Positions 24,885 to 34,308 are shown, numbered from the stretch's first letter. The stretch: DNA of 64,000 nucleotides from CALAED01 sp036555725 (GCA_036555725.1 DATBKU010000057.1:186001-250000); one strand, 5' to 3'. Numbers and translations are program-made. Notes: a model not told the origin generated them from the letters alone.

Positions 24885-26726
24885 CTAGTCGCGGAACAAG
24901 TCCCGTACGTTGCCGACCAGCACGACGAGACCGGCCAGCGCGAGCGGCACCAACACGGCCAGGCGCCAGTTGTACGCGAACACCTCGAACGCCGCGAAGA
25001 CGACCGCGATCGCGCCGCACAACGCCAGCAGAAAGGCCGCGAAAGCCATCAGCCGGCGCCGGGACACCGCCTCGATCGCGGCGAACACCAGCAGGGCCAG
25101 CGCCATCAGCAGCAGCACGATGTCGCCGTGGACGAGCAGCAGCCCCGCGAACGTCAGGATGAGCAGCGGCAGGCTCACCGCGGCCCAGGCCCGCAGCAGC
25201 AGCGACGACCGGCGCTGACCGTGCGCGTACGGCAGGTGCGGTTCGCCGAGGTGCGCCTGCGCCGGCTCCACGGGCCCGGGCTGCTCGATCGACGCCTGGT
25301 GCGCCGTGCGCTCCTCCACCAGCTCGGTGCGGGCCCGGCGGTGTTCGGCCAGCGTCGCCTCCAGCGCGGCGACCTCGGCGAACCGCGCCTGCGCCAGCGC
25401 CCGGGTGTTGGCGTGCCGGTCGAGCGAGGTGGCCGTGGCGCGCAGCAGCCGCAGCTCGGCCCGCTCGGCCGCGATCTCCTTGTCGGCGGCGGCGATCTGC
25501 TCGTCGAGTACGGCGATGCGCGCGGCCAGGTCGCGTGCCGTGTCCGCGGGCTCGGGCGACACCTTCTGCAGGCCCGCCCAGCCGAGCGGGTCGGCCCATG
25601 ACAACCGGACCCGGCCGGTGCGCTCGTAGCGCGGACCCGCCGGCGCCCGCTCGCCGCCGAACCGGTCCCGTGGGTCGCGGCCCCACAGCCCCCGGTAATC
25701 GTGCACCCAGGGCGTCTCGTCGTCGATGAGGACGGCGCGCCAGTCGCGGTCGCCGCCCGGCCCGACCCGGGTGCCGTCACCGCGGGCGTAGTCGATGAAC
25801 GGGATGCCGACGCCGGGCCCGACCCGGTCCCCCGCCCACGGGAACAGCACCGACGTGACCCGCTGGGACGCGCGCACCAGCCGCCGCAGCGGCGCCGGGT
25901 TCGCCCGTACGAGGTAGTCGCCCGGCAGCACCGCGCCGGAGTGCGACCCCGCGCCGGCGTACACCACCGGATGATCGCCCTCGCGCCGCAGGTCTAGATC
26001 GTCCCAGCGGCGGCGCAGGTCGTCGCCGACGCCGTCGTGCGTGGACAGCGCCACCCACGCCGGCCGCAGCTCGCCGTCGGCGGCCCCGAGCCCGCCGTCG
26101 GCCAGGAACACCGAGACCATCTCCCAGTCGGCCTCGTGGTCGTTGACGCCGGCGAAGTTCGAGCGCCAGTCGTTCATCGGGTAGAAGAACCAGTACTGGC
26201 AGACCGTGTAGCCGCCGTCCCGAACGACCCGGCCGTAGTAGGTGCAGGCGCCGCGGTCGAGCTGCTCGTGGTAGAGGCTGGCCGCAGCGGCGGCCACCCC
26301 GCCCGGCACCCGGCCGCGCAGCAGCAGCGAGGCCCGCATGCCGATGTCGATGATCCGCCCGAGCAGGCCCACGGCCGCGAGCCGCCCGCCGCGCGGGATG
26401 GCCGGGCGCGACGCGCGCTTGCGCCACCGGTGCACCTCGGCCGGGCTGAACGGGCGCTGCACGAAGAGCAGATGCAGCTCCTGGTCGGGATGCTCCCGCC
26501 CGGCGGCCGCCAGCCGATCCAGCGTCAGCTCCCCCGCTTCCACGATCCGGGTCGGATCGCCGCCCGCCCGCGCTCCCCACAGCCCGCAGCACTTCACGTA
26601 ACCCTCGACGTCGGTCGGGTAGAACGACTCCCCCTTGGTGAAGGCGATGACGGGTTCGTAGGCGCGGAGCAGTTCGAGGTCGCTCCGCGCGGATGGGGCC
26701 GGTGGCCGCTGCTCAGAGGAGGGCAT
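24885..26726 (-). CDS. Large protein with Vps62-like N-terminal domain, coiled coil and C-terminal membrane helices
   Basis: 613 aa from ATG 26726; a TTG at 26771 would add 15 residues, and neither start has a strong ribosome site. Residues ~20-370 (YEPVIAFTKGESFYPTDVEG, VCQYWFFYPMNDWRSNFAGV, NDHEADWEMVSVF, VYAGAGSHSGAV) resemble the Vps62/DUF946-type fold found in plants, fungi and some actinobacteria. Residues ~400-490 are a charged coiled coil; four transmembrane helices follow (about 510-613) with a short C-tail. The function is unknown; I infer a membrane-anchored cytosolic or extracellular domain. Confidence 0.6.
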   Translation of the reverse strand: MPSSEQRPPAPSARSDLELLRAYEPVIAFTKGESFYPTDVEGYVKCCGLWGARAGGDPTRIVEAGELTLDRLAAAGREHPDQELHLLFVQRPFSPAEVHRWRKRASRPAIPRGGRLAAVGLLGRIIDIGMRASLLLRGRVPGGVAAAAASLYHEQLDRGACTYYGRVVRDGGYTVCQYWFFYPMNDWRSNFAGVNDHEADWEMVSVFLADGGLGAADGELRPAWVALSTHDGVGDDLRRRWDDLDLRREGDHPVVYAGAGSHSGAVLPGDYLVRANPAPLRRLVRASQRVTSVLFPWAGDRVGPGVGIPFIDYARGDGTRVGPGGDRDWRAVLIDDETPWVHDYRGLWGRDPRDRFGGERAPAGPRYERTGRVRLSWADPLGWAGLQKVSPEPADTARDLAARIAVLDEQIAAADKEIAAERAELRLLRATATSLDRHANTRALAQARFAEVAALEATLAEHRRARTELVEERTAHQASIEQPGPVEPAQAHLGEPHLPYAHGQRRSSLLLRAWAAVSLPLLILTFAGLLLVHGDIVLLLMALALLVFAAIEAVSRRRLMAFAAFLLALCGAIAVVFAAFEVFAYNWRLAVLVPLALAGLVVLVGNVRDLFRD

Positions 26727-26848
26727 TCCTGGACTTTCCGTGGCGGTCCCGATACTCGTCGGCGTTATCAATGAGCTTAGAGTCCCATTTCCGCCTCGTC
26801 GGGCCGCGCCGCTCTTGACAGCCGTCCGCGCACCGCGAGGCTGGTGTC

Positions 26849-27472
26849 GTGCCCAATCGTGCCTCCAGACCCGAAAACGCCGACGCTTCCCAGGCGGCCA
26901 CCGGTGCGACGCCGCCGCGACGGGCGCTCCGCGCGGAGCTGCTCGACGCCGCCGCCGCGCTGCTCACCGAGCGCGGCTACCGGTCCGTACGGATGCAGGA
27001 CGTCGCGGACGCCGTGGGAGTGAGCCGGCAGACGGTCTACAACGAGTTCGGCGACAAGTGGGGGCTGGCCCAGGCGCTGGTGCTGCGGAACAACGACCAA
27101 TACCTCGACGGCGTCGACGAGGCGTTGAGCCGGCACGACGACCTGTACTCCGCGGTGATCGCCGCCGTGGAATACACGCTGGTGACGGCCTCCGACGACC
27201 CCTTCCAGAAGGCGATCTTGACCGGCGCCGGCGGCGAGGACCTGCTGCCGCTGCTGACCACGCAGTCCGAGCCGCTGGTGTTCGCCGCCCGCCGCCGCAT
27301 CCTGGAGCACGTGGCCCGGCAGTGGCCCGAACTGGACGACGAGACGCTGCCCGACATCGTCGACACTGCCGTCCGGCTGACCATCAGCCACGTCGTGCTG
27401 CCCACCGATCCACCCGACGTGGTCGCCCGGCGGATCGCCGACGTCGTGGTCCGCTACCTCGAGGTCGGCTAA
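26849..27472 (+). CDS. TetR-family transcription regulator
   Basis: 207 aa. HTH in residues ~25-75: ELLDAAAALLTERGYRSVRM, DVADAVGVSRQTVYNEFGDK. The C-terminal domain resembles TetR_C proteins of lipid/FadR-like regulators (TAVRLTISHVVLPTDPP). GTG 26849 with a GAGG site. It lies 16 bp upstream of the luciferase-like monooxygenase gene on the same strand, so it probably regulates that gene. Confidence 0.88.
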   Translation: MPNRASRPENADASQAATGATPPRRALRAELLDAAAALLTERGYRSVRMQDVADAVGVSRQTVYNEFGDKWGLAQALVLRNNDQYLDGVDEALSRHDDLYSAVIAAVEYTLVTASDDPFQKAILTGAGGEDLLPLLTTQSEPLVFAARRRILEHVARQWPELDDETLPDIVDTAVRLTISHVVLPTDPPDVVARRIADVVVRYLEVG

Positions 27473-27487
27473 CGGGAAGGGACCCCG

Positions 27488-29221
27488 ATGCGCTTCGGAA
27501 TCTTCTACGAACATCAGCTGCCCCGGCCTTGGGCGCCGGGCGAGGAGGAAAGGCTCCTGTCCGAGGCCCTGGAGCAGGTCGAGATCGCCGATCGAGTCGG
27601 CATCGACTACGTGTGGGAGGTCGAGCACCACTTCCTCGAGGAGTACTCCCACTCCTCGGCCCCCGAGGTGTTCCTGGCGGCGGCCAGCCAGCGCACCCAG
27701 CGGATCCGGCTCGGGCACGGCATCGTGCAGCTGCCCCCGGCCATCAACCACCCCGCGCGGGTCGCGGAGCGGATCGCCACCCTCGACCTGGTGTCGCACG
27801 GCCGCGTCGACTTCGGCACGGGCGAGGGCAGCTCGGCCGCCGAGCTGGGCGGCTTTGGCGTGGTGCGGTCGGCGAAGCGCGCCATGTGGGAGGAGGCGTT
27901 CGACGTCATCACCCGGATGTTCGTCGAGCAGCCGTTCGCCGGGTGGGACGGCCAGTACGTACGGATGCCGCCGCGTGAGATCGTGCCCAAGCCGGTGCAG
28001 CGCCCGCACCCGCCGCTGTGGGTGGCCTGCAGCCGCCGCGAGACCATCCACCTGGCGGCCCGGCTCGGCATCGGCGCGCTGTCGTTCTCGTTCATCGAGC
28101 CCGAGGCGGCCGCCGCCTGGGTCCGGGAGTACTACGAGATCCTCGGCTCCGCCGACTGCGTGCCGGCCGGCTTCGCGGTCAACCCGCAGGTCGCGGTCAT
28201 CGTGCCGATGATGATGGCCGAGGACGAGGCCGAGGCCATCGAGCGCGGCATCGACGGCGCGCACTTCTTCGGCTATTCGCTGTCGCACTTCTACGGGATG
28301 CGGCACGTCGTGGGCGACGCCGACATCTGGCGGGAGTTCCAAGAGCGGCGCGACGAGACGGGGTTCGCCCGGCACATCGTGCGGCCCGACCAGGGCCCGC
28401 TCGGGGTGCGCCTGCTGCAGGAGAGCCTCGGTTCGCTGCGCGGCGCGATCGGCACGCCCGACCAGGTCACCGACCTCATCAGCCGGTACGAGGCGGCGGG
28501 CGTCGACCAGGTCATCTTCGTGCTGCAGGCCGGCCCGAACCGGCACGAGCACATCTGCGAGAGCCTGGAGCTGTTCGGCAAGCGCGTGCTCCCCCGCTTC
28601 GAGGAGGGGCGCGCGGAAAGGGAGGCCGAGAAGGCCGACCGGTTGGCCCCGGCGATCGAGGCGGCGCTCGCCCGCCGCGCGCCCGCCCGCACGCTGACCG
28701 CGCCGTATCCGGTCGACGAGGACGCCGAGCTGATCCGCGCCCGCCGGCGGCGCGAGCCGCTGCGCCGGCTGGCCGCGGACGCCCGCGCCGCGATGCGCGA
28801 GTCGACGCAGGAGCGGACCAGGGTGGGCCTGCACCGCTGGGTCGAGCGGGTCGGCGACGAACGCGTCGAGCGGGTCTTCGGCGCGCCGGCGGTGCAGCGG
28901 GCGCTGTTCGCCATGATCGCCCGGCAGTACGATCCGCGCGTCGGCGGCGACTTCGCCGGCGAGATCGGCTACGAGCTCACCACGTCCGACGGGCGGGTCC
29001 TGCCGTGGACGATCGCGGTCCGCGACGGCAAGGCCCGGGCCCGGGCGGGTCGGCCGCGCCATCCGCTGCTGACCCTGCACGCCCCCGTCGCCGACTTCGT
29101 CCGGTCGCTGGCCGGCGAGCAGCAGGTACGGTCCATCCTCGAAGGCCGCACCCGGATCGAGGGCGACATGGCTCTGGCGTACCGGGTCACCGAGATGTTC
29201 GGCGGCCGCATCCCCTACTGA
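27488..29221 (+). CDS. Luciferase-like (F420/FMN) monooxygenase with an extra C-terminal domain
   Basis: 577 aa, about 200 longer than usual LLM proteins. Residues 1-370 are the bacterial luciferase-like TIM barrel (MRFGIFYEHQLPRPW, VWEVEHHFLEEYSHSSAPEV, RIRLGHGIVQLPPAINHPARVAE, GRVDFGTGEGSSAAELGGFG, HPPLWVACSRRET). A charged linker (about 375-450) joins a C-terminal alpha/beta domain of about 125 residues (GEIGYELTTSDGRVLPWTIAV, ILEGRTRIEGDMALAYRVTEMF) whose pattern looks like an SCP2-type lipid-binding domain. That suggests a hydrophobic substrate. GGGAAGGG precedes the ATG. Confidence 0.82.
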   Translation: MRFGIFYEHQLPRPWAPGEEERLLSEALEQVEIADRVGIDYVWEVEHHFLEEYSHSSAPEVFLAAASQRTQRIRLGHGIVQLPPAINHPARVAERIATLDLVSHGRVDFGTGEGSSAAELGGFGVVRSAKRAMWEEAFDVITRMFVEQPFAGWDGQYVRMPPREIVPKPVQRPHPPLWVACSRRETIHLAARLGIGALSFSFIEPEAAAAWVREYYEILGSADCVPAGFAVNPQVAVIVPMMMAEDEAEAIERGIDGAHFFGYSLSHFYGMRHVVGDADIWREFQERRDETGFARHIVRPDQGPLGVRLLQESLGSLRGAIGTPDQVTDLISRYEAAGVDQVIFVLQAGPNRHEHICESLELFGKRVLPRFEEGRAEREAEKADRLAPAIEAALARRAPARTLTAPYPVDEDAELIRARRRREPLRRLAADARAAMRESTQERTRVGLHRWVERVGDERVERVFGAPAVQRALFAMIARQYDPRVGGDFAGEIGYELTTSDGRVLPWTIAVRDGKARARAGRPRHPLLTLHAPVADFVRSLAGEQQVRSILEGRTRIEGDMALAYRVTEMFGGRIPY

Positions 29222-29247
29222 CCCATGACGTGCTGACCCATGACGTG
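29218..29247 (+). repeat. 15-bp tandem duplication across a stop codon
   Basis: CTGACCCATGACGTG occurs twice in direct tandem; the first copy contains the stop codon of the luciferase-like monooxygenase gene. A recent slippage duplication is the simplest explanation. Confidence 0.8.
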
Positions 29248-29282
29248 CGTTTGCGCCGGTCACTTCGGGCAGGCTCGTTGAA

Positions 29283-30998
29283 CTAGGCGCGGCGGAGCCG
29301 GCCGCGTATCTGGGTGTGCAGCGACTCCAGCTCGGAGATCCGCAGCACTTGGGCGAACTGGAGGTACAGCACGCCGAACAGGGCGCTGCCGGCGGCGAGC
29401 GACAGCAGCGCCGGCGACTGTCCGTCGCCCCAGAGGGCGTCCACCAGGCTGTGCACCGCGTACGCCGCGACGCACCCGGGGAAGGCCGCCGCCGTCAGCA
29501 GGCCGTGGGTGCGCAGGATGCGCCGGCCGTCCAGGCCGCCCATCCGGCCGCGCAGGATCCACCATGCCGCGAACGCGCCGATCAGGTACGCGGCGCCGAA
29601 GGCGACGGCCATGCCGGTGATGACCTGCCCGGTCGGGAGCAGCGCGAACACCATGAGGTTGAGCACTACGCTCACCATCGCGTTCAGCACGGCGAGCAGC
29701 GCCGGGGTGCGAGTGTCGCCGAGCGCGTAGAAGACGCGCAGCATCAGCTGGAAGGCCGCGAACGGCACCAGCGCGACCGCGAACCCCCGGAGCACGTTCG
29801 CGATCACCAGGGCGTCGCCCGTGCTGGTGTTGTGGTGCGCGAAGACCACAGTCGAGACCTCCGCGCCGAGCACGAATAGCAGGATCGCCCCCGGGATCAG
29901 CAGCACCGCGGCGGTCCGCAACCCGGTGGAGAAATCGTCGCGGACGGCCCCGAACCGTCGCTCGGCCGCATGCGTGCTCATCCGCGGCAGCAGCGCGGTG
30001 ATCACCGAGACGGCGACGATCGCGTACGGCAGTTGGAACAGCTGGTACGCGTTGAAGTACGGGGCGAATCCGACCCCGGCCAGCCCCTCCAGCCGGCCCT
30101 GCCGCCCGGCCCGGGTGGCCAGGTTGGTGATCATCACGAAGGCGGCCTGGGTGGCCAGGACGTACACGATGGTCCATCCGGCCATGCGGCCGACCTCGCG
30201 CAGCTCACCGCCGCGGAAGTCGAGCCGCAGCCGCCAGCGGAACCCCGCCGTATGCAGGGAGACCAGCAGGCCGGCCGTCTGCAGCACGATCCCAGCGGTG
30301 GTACCGAGGCCGAGCAGCCGGACCTCCCCCACCGTGATCGTCTCCGGGCCGACTCCGTGCGCCGCGATCGCGATGAAGATCCCGGCGACGCCGATGACCA
30401 CGATGTTGTTGATCACCGGCGTCCACATCGGCGCGCCGAACCGGCCCCGCACGTTGAGGATCGCGCCGCCGAACGCGCCGATGCCGAAGAAGAACACCTG
30501 CGGCAGGAAGAACCGGGTCAGCGTGACCGCCAGGTCCCGTTCGTGGCCGGTGAGCCCGCCGCCGTACAGGCTGATCAGCCAGGGCGCGAGCAGCACGCCC
30601 AGCACCGCGATCGCGCCCAGCACCGCCATCGCGAGCGTGAGCAGCCGCTGCTCGTACTGAGTTGTCTCCAGCCCCCTGACGGGGGGCCTGCTCCCGACCT
30701 CTCGACCGACGGTCCGCTCACGCTCCCGTGCCCGCACGATCAGCGGCACGATGACGCTCACCAAGATCCCGCCGAGCAGCAGGTCGTACACCGTGAACGG
30801 GATCTGGTACGCCACGTTGTACGCGTCGCCCAGGCCCTGCGTGCCGAGCGCGGCGACCAGCGCGGCCGTACGCAGGAAGCCGGTCACCCGCGAGGCGAGG
30901 GTGCCTGTCGCCATGACCGCGCTGGATCGCAGCAGGCCGGACATTCCGCCGGCGTTGGCCGGGGCCGCTGATCGGGTCTGGTCGGACGTTTGGGTCAC
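29283..30998 (-). CDS. murJ: MurJ/MviN-type lipid II flippase
   Basis: 571 aa from GTG 30998 (the open frame extends upstream but without family features). About 14 transmembrane helices of the MOP/MviN type: ATGTLASRVTGFLRTAALVA at the start, GDAYNVAYQIPFTVYDLLLG, FFLPQVFFFGIGAFGGAILN, YFNAYQLFQLPYAIVAVSVI and ALGDTRTPALLAVLNAMVS. MurJ moves lipid-linked peptidoglycan precursors outward. No kinase or extracytoplasmic domain is fused, unlike mycobacterial MviN. No parA/parB or trx genes are adjacent, so it may be a second paralogue outside the usual oriC-proximal locus. Confidence 0.88.
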   Translation of the reverse strand: MTQTSDQTRSAAPANAGGMSGLLRSSAVMATGTLASRVTGFLRTAALVAALGTQGLGDAYNVAYQIPFTVYDLLLGGILVSVIVPLIVRARERERTVGREVGSRPPVRGLETTQYEQRLLTLAMAVLGAIAVLGVLLAPWLISLYGGGLTGHERDLAVTLTRFFLPQVFFFGIGAFGGAILNVRGRFGAPMWTPVINNIVVIGVAGIFIAIAAHGVGPETITVGEVRLLGLGTTAGIVLQTAGLLVSLHTAGFRWRLRLDFRGGELREVGRMAGWTIVYVLATQAAFVMITNLATRAGRQGRLEGLAGVGFAPYFNAYQLFQLPYAIVAVSVITALLPRMSTHAAERRFGAVRDDFSTGLRTAAVLLIPGAILLFVLGAEVSTVVFAHHNTSTGDALVIANVLRGFAVALVPFAAFQLMLRVFYALGDTRTPALLAVLNAMVSVVLNLMVFALLPTGQVITGMAVAFGAAYLIGAFAAWWILRGRMGGLDGRRILRTHGLLTAAAFPGCVAAYAVHSLVDALWGDGQSPALLSLAAGSALFGVLYLQFAQVLRISELESLHTQIRGRLRRA

Positions 30999-31271
30999 GG
31001 GTTCTCGCTTCGGAGGTCGTGGGCGGGTCCGCCGAGGCACGGGTGGGCTCCGCCGAGGGATTTCGAGGGGGCCACTGCGGCTCGGTCGGTCCAGGGCAGG
31101 ATGAGGGCAGAGGGAGAGCCTAGAGCACCGCGCCGCCGTGATCGGCCCTGGCGCCGCCATTTGATGCGGATCTAACACAGACGATCTAACCCAGGCGTGG
31201 TCGTTGCCCCGGCGCGGCGTCACCGCAGAGGATGGACGGGCAAGATCCGCCCAACGCGAGGGAGTCCGCCA
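30999..31271. other. Divergent intergenic region murJ / SRPBCC gene
   Basis: About 270 bp with no supportable gene. GATCTAAC occurs twice as a direct repeat (31169-31176 and 31183-31190), 14 bp apart, which could be a regulator site. Confidence 0.4.
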
Positions 31272-31706
31272 ATGCCGAAGTCGTACGCCAGCACGATCGT
31301 CAACGCCTCGGCGGACACGGTGTGGTCGTACGTCCGCGACTTCGCCAACCTGCACGAGTGGCTGCCGTCCATCGAGACCTGCAAGATCGTGGGAGACGCG
31401 GAGGCGAAGGTCGGCGCGGTCAGGGAGCTCACCGCGCAGGGCGGGGAGGCCGTCTTCCACGAGCGCCTCACCCTTCTCGACGACGAGGCCCGCCGGTACA
31501 CCTACGAGTTCATCGACAGCCCGCTGCCCGTATGGGAGTACCGCTCCGAGATGCGGGTGGCCCCGGTGACCGACTCCGGGCAGACGTTCATCGAGTGGTG
31601 GGGCGACTTCGAGGCCGACGAGAAGGACGACGCGGCGATGGCGGAGTTCTTCACCAAGAACGTGTACGGCTCCGGGCTCGAAACTCTGCACAAGCGCTTC
31701 AGCTGA
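31272..31706 (+). CDS. SRPBCC-family (polyketide cyclase/dehydrase-like) protein
   Basis: 144 aa from ATG 31272 (GAGGGAG site). START/Bet v 1 fold pattern: ASTIVNASADTVWSYVRDFA, NLHEWLPSIETCKIVGD, RELTAQGGEAVFHERL, YTYEFIDSPLPVWEYRSEM, FIEWWGDFEADE. These proteins bind hydrophobic ligands in lipid or polyketide metabolism. It ends 8 bp inside the convergent enoyl-CoA hydratase gene. Confidence 0.88.
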   Translation: MPKSYASTIVNASADTVWSYVRDFANLHEWLPSIETCKIVGDAEAKVGAVRELTAQGGEAVFHERLTLLDDEARRYTYEFIDSPLPVWEYRSEMRVAPVTDSGQTFIEWWGDFEADEKDDAAMAEFFTKNVYGSGLETLHKRFS

Positions 31707-32493
31707 AGTCGGGTGGGCGTTTCTCGCGCAGTGCCGACACGCCCTCGCGCACGTCGGGCCCGGCGAAGCCGTAGAACTCCAAGGCGAGCGAGGTGTCGAA
31801 ACTCGGGCCGGCCTGGCGCAGCCAGTTGTTGAGCGCGTACTTGGTGAACTGCAGGGCCTGCGGCGCCCCCTCGGCCAGCCGGGAGGCGATCTCGAGCGCC
31901 TTGTCGTGCACCTCATCGTCGTCGACGCAGACGCTGATCAGGCCGATCCGCTCGGCCTCCGCGCCGGTGAGCGCCTCGCAGAGCAGCAGGTAGTACTTCG
32001 CCTTGGCCAGCCCGCACAGCAACGGCCAGACGATGGCCGAGTGGTCACCGGCGGCGACGCCGAGCCGGGTGTGGCCGTCGATGATCCGCGCCGTACGTCC
32101 GGCCACCGAGATGTCGGCGAGCAGCGCGACCGCGAGCCCGGCTCCGACGGCCGGCCCCTGGATGGCGCTGACCACCGGCTTGGCGCAGTTGATCACGTTA
32201 TAGACGATGTCGCGGGCCTCGCGCAGGATCCGGGAGCGGACGGCGAAGTCGGCCATCATCTCCTCGATCATGGCAAGGTCGCCGCCGGCGGAGAACGTGG
32301 CGCCCTCACCGCGGATCACGACCGCGCGCACGTCGTCGTCGGCGTCGACGTCGCGCCAGATCTCCGCGAGTTCGCGGTGCCCGGTCATGTCGACGGCGTT
32401 GAGCTTGGCGGGCGAGCTGATCGTCACGCGCAGCACGCCGGGTGCCGCCCAGTCGACCTTCAGCCGCTGGTACGACTCGTAGCGATCGGTCAC
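31699..32493 (-). CDS. Enoyl-CoA hydratase/isomerase family protein
   Basis: 264 aa from GTG 32493 (AGGGAGAG site, GTGA overlap with the upstream hydrolase stop). Crotonase fold: PAKLNAVDMTGHRELAEIW, VIRGEGATFSAGGDLAMIEE (oxyanion loop), AIQGPAVGAGLAVALLADIS (second oxyanion Gly) and AGDHSAIVWPLLCGLAKAKY. The position of the usual catalytic Glu (around GVAAGDHSA) does not show a clear Glu, so the reaction is unassigned. It is translationally coupled to an alpha/beta hydrolase, suggesting a joint pathway for acyl-CoA or ester degradation. Confidence 0.9.
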   Translation of the reverse strand: MTDRYESYQRLKVDWAAPGVLRVTISSPAKLNAVDMTGHRELAEIWRDVDADDDVRAVVIRGEGATFSAGGDLAMIEEMMADFAVRSRILREARDIVYNVINCAKPVVSAIQGPAVGAGLAVALLADISVAGRTARIIDGHTRLGVAAGDHSAIVWPLLCGLAKAKYYLLLCEALTGAEAERIGLISVCVDDDEVHDKALEIASRLAEGAPQALQFTKYALNNWLRQAGPSFDTSLALEFYGFAGPDVREGVSALREKRPPDFS

Positions 32494-33455
32494 GCCGGCT
32501 CTCCCTGCATGCTCGTCTCGAAGGCAGTGCGCAGCCGCGAGACCGCCCACTCCCGGGCCTCGTTCGCGGCGTCGAAGATCTCTGGCAGGACGAAGAAGGC
32601 GTGCACCACGCCGTCGTACCGGCGCAGCGCCACCTCTGCGCCGGCCGCGGCGAGCCGCTCCGCGTAGGCCTCGCCCTCGTCGCGCAGCACATCGCACTCG
32701 GCGGTAATGACCGTCGCCGGGGCCACCCCGGTGAGGTCGGGCGCCCGCAGCGGGGCGAGCCGGGGGTCGGCCCGGTCGGCGCCGCCCGCGTAGAGGTCCA
32801 AGAACCAGGCCATGCCGGTCGCGTCGAGGCCGTACCCGACGGCGAAGTCGGCGTAGCTTCCGGTGTCCATCGCAGCGTCGGCCACCGGGTAGATGAGCAG
32901 CTGGTGCACCAGCGCGATCGCCTCGTCGCGGGCCCGGTTGGCGACGACGGCCGCCAGGTTGCCGCCCGCGCTGTCGCCGGCGACGGCCACCGCGCGCGAA
33001 TCCACGCCGTACTTCTCAGGATCGCCCACAACGTCGGCGGTCACCGCCCAGACGTCCTCCACCGCGGCGGGGAAGGGATCTTCCGGGGCCAGCCGGTAGC
33101 CGACGTTGATGACCGCGCAGTCGGCGCGCAGCGCCAGGTCACGGCAGAGCTGGTCGACCGTCTCGATGTCGCCGATCACCCAGCCGCCCCCGTGGAAGTA
33201 GATGAGGGCCGGCAGCACGCGGCCAGGAGCCGGATGGTAGACGCGGACCGGAATGTCGCCCGCCGGGCCGGCGACGACGGCGTCCGCCACGCGCGGCACC
33301 GTCGGCGGCACGCCGTGGTACGGCAGGCGGTGCACCCGGATGTTGCGGCGCATCTCCTCGACGCTCGGCAGCTGCCCGGGGGGCGGCCCCCACTCGGCGA
33401 GCATCTCCAGAAATCGCACGGTCTGGGGGTGCAGGGGCACAGCGGAACTCGCCAT
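32490..33455 (-). CDS. Alpha/beta hydrolase, hormone-sensitive-lipase family (esterase)
   Basis: 321 aa from ATG 33455 (CGGAGG site). Family IV esterase motifs: oxyanion HGGGW in IYFHGGGWVIGD, nucleophile GDSAGG in VAVAGDSAGGNLAA, acid in ITAECDVLRDEG and His in DGVVHAFFV. Probably hydrolyses short or medium esters; it is first in a two-gene operon with the enoyl-CoA hydratase. Confidence 0.92.
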   Translation of the reverse strand: MASSAVPLHPQTVRFLEMLAEWGPPPGQLPSVEEMRRNIRVHRLPYHGVPPTVPRVADAVVAGPAGDIPVRVYHPAPGRVLPALIYFHGGGWVIGDIETVDQLCRDLALRADCAVINVGYRLAPEDPFPAAVEDVWAVTADVVGDPEKYGVDSRAVAVAGDSAGGNLAAVVANRARDEAIALVHQLLIYPVADAAMDTGSYADFAVGYGLDATGMAWFLDLYAGGADRADPRLAPLRAPDLTGVAPATVITAECDVLRDEGEAYAERLAAAGAEVALRRYDGVVHAFFVLPEIFDAANEAREWAVSRLRTAFETSMQGEPA

Positions 33456-33582
33456 GATGACCTCCGGAAACGGGCTCGCGCCGACCATATCCCACGGCCC
33501 GTCGCGGCCCTCCGGACGCCCAGTCGCGCCGTGCCAGAGGCTCAGCAGCTGGCTTTTCCGGGCTGTCCGGCTGCCGTTTGGC

Positions 33583-34308
33583 TCAGCGGCCGGTGATTTC
33601 GGCGACGAGGGCTTCGAAGAGCCGCAGGTCGTCGCCCTCCTCGGGGTGCCACTGCACGCCGAGGCCGAACCGGTGACCCTGAAGCTCGATGGCCTCGACG
33701 ACCTGGTCGTCGGTCCAGGCGACGGCGACCAGACCCTTGCCGAGCCGGCGTACGGCCTGGTGATGGTGGGTCGGGACGTCGGCCTGCTCGCCGAGGATCT
33801 TGCCGAGCGTGCTCGCGAGGGTGATCCGCACCTCGTGCGTGCCCATTTTGCCGGGCACCGGCGCGTGCTCCTTATTCCCGACCGCGTCGGGCAGGTGCTG
33901 CACCAGGTCGCCCTCACGGACGACGTTCAGCACCTGGATGCCCCGGCAGATGGCCAGGAACGGCAGGTCGGCCTCGATGGCCGCCCGGATGAGGGCGAAC
34001 TCGTAGCGGTCGCGGGCCGGTTGCGGCGGCCCGGTCTCCTGATGGCGCTCCGCCCCGTACAGGCCGGGTTCCAGGTCGCCGCCGCCGGCGAACACAATGC
34101 CGTCGAGGGCCTGGACGGCGACCTCGGCACCGCGCGCCGTCGTCGGCGGCAGCAGTATGGGCACCCCGCCGGCCCGTTCGACCGCCCGGAGGTACGGCGC
34201 GGGCACCAATGCCGCCTCGCGTACCCACACGCCCCAGCTTGCGGCCTCGTAGTACGTCGTCACCCCGATCAACGGCGGCGGACCTGCATCACGCGTCGGT
34301 CCTGGCAT
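33583..34308 (-). CDS. Gamma-glutamyl-gamma-aminobutyrate hydrolase family (class I glutamine amidotransferase-like, C26)
   Basis: 241 aa. The catalytic triad is visible: C121 (FLAICRGIQVLNV), H221 and E223 (VQWHPEE). GIVFAGGGDLEPGLYG and the HHHQAVRRLGKGLV region are typical of PuuD-like peptidases. Splits gamma-glutamyl amides formed in polyamine or similar amine degradation. No glutamyl-amine synthetase lies beside it. Confidence 0.92.
   Translation of the reverse strand: MPGPTRDAGPPPLIGVTTYYEAASWGVWVREAALVPAPYLRAVERAGGVPILLPPTTARGAEVAVQALDGIVFAGGGDLEPGLYGAERHQETGPPQPARDRYEFALIRAAIEADLPFLAICRGIQVLNVVREGDLVQHLPDAVGNKEHAPVPGKMGTHEVRITLASTLGKILGEQADVPTHHHQAVRRLGKGLVAVAWTDDQVVEAIELQGHRFGLGVQWHPEEGDDLRLFEALVAEITGR

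Noticed and set aside
26777..29263. 828-residue open frame on the minus strand opposite the luciferase-like gene
   Set aside because: No recognisable domains, biased composition; the opposite strand carries a TetR and an LLM gene with clear motifs and ribosome sites.
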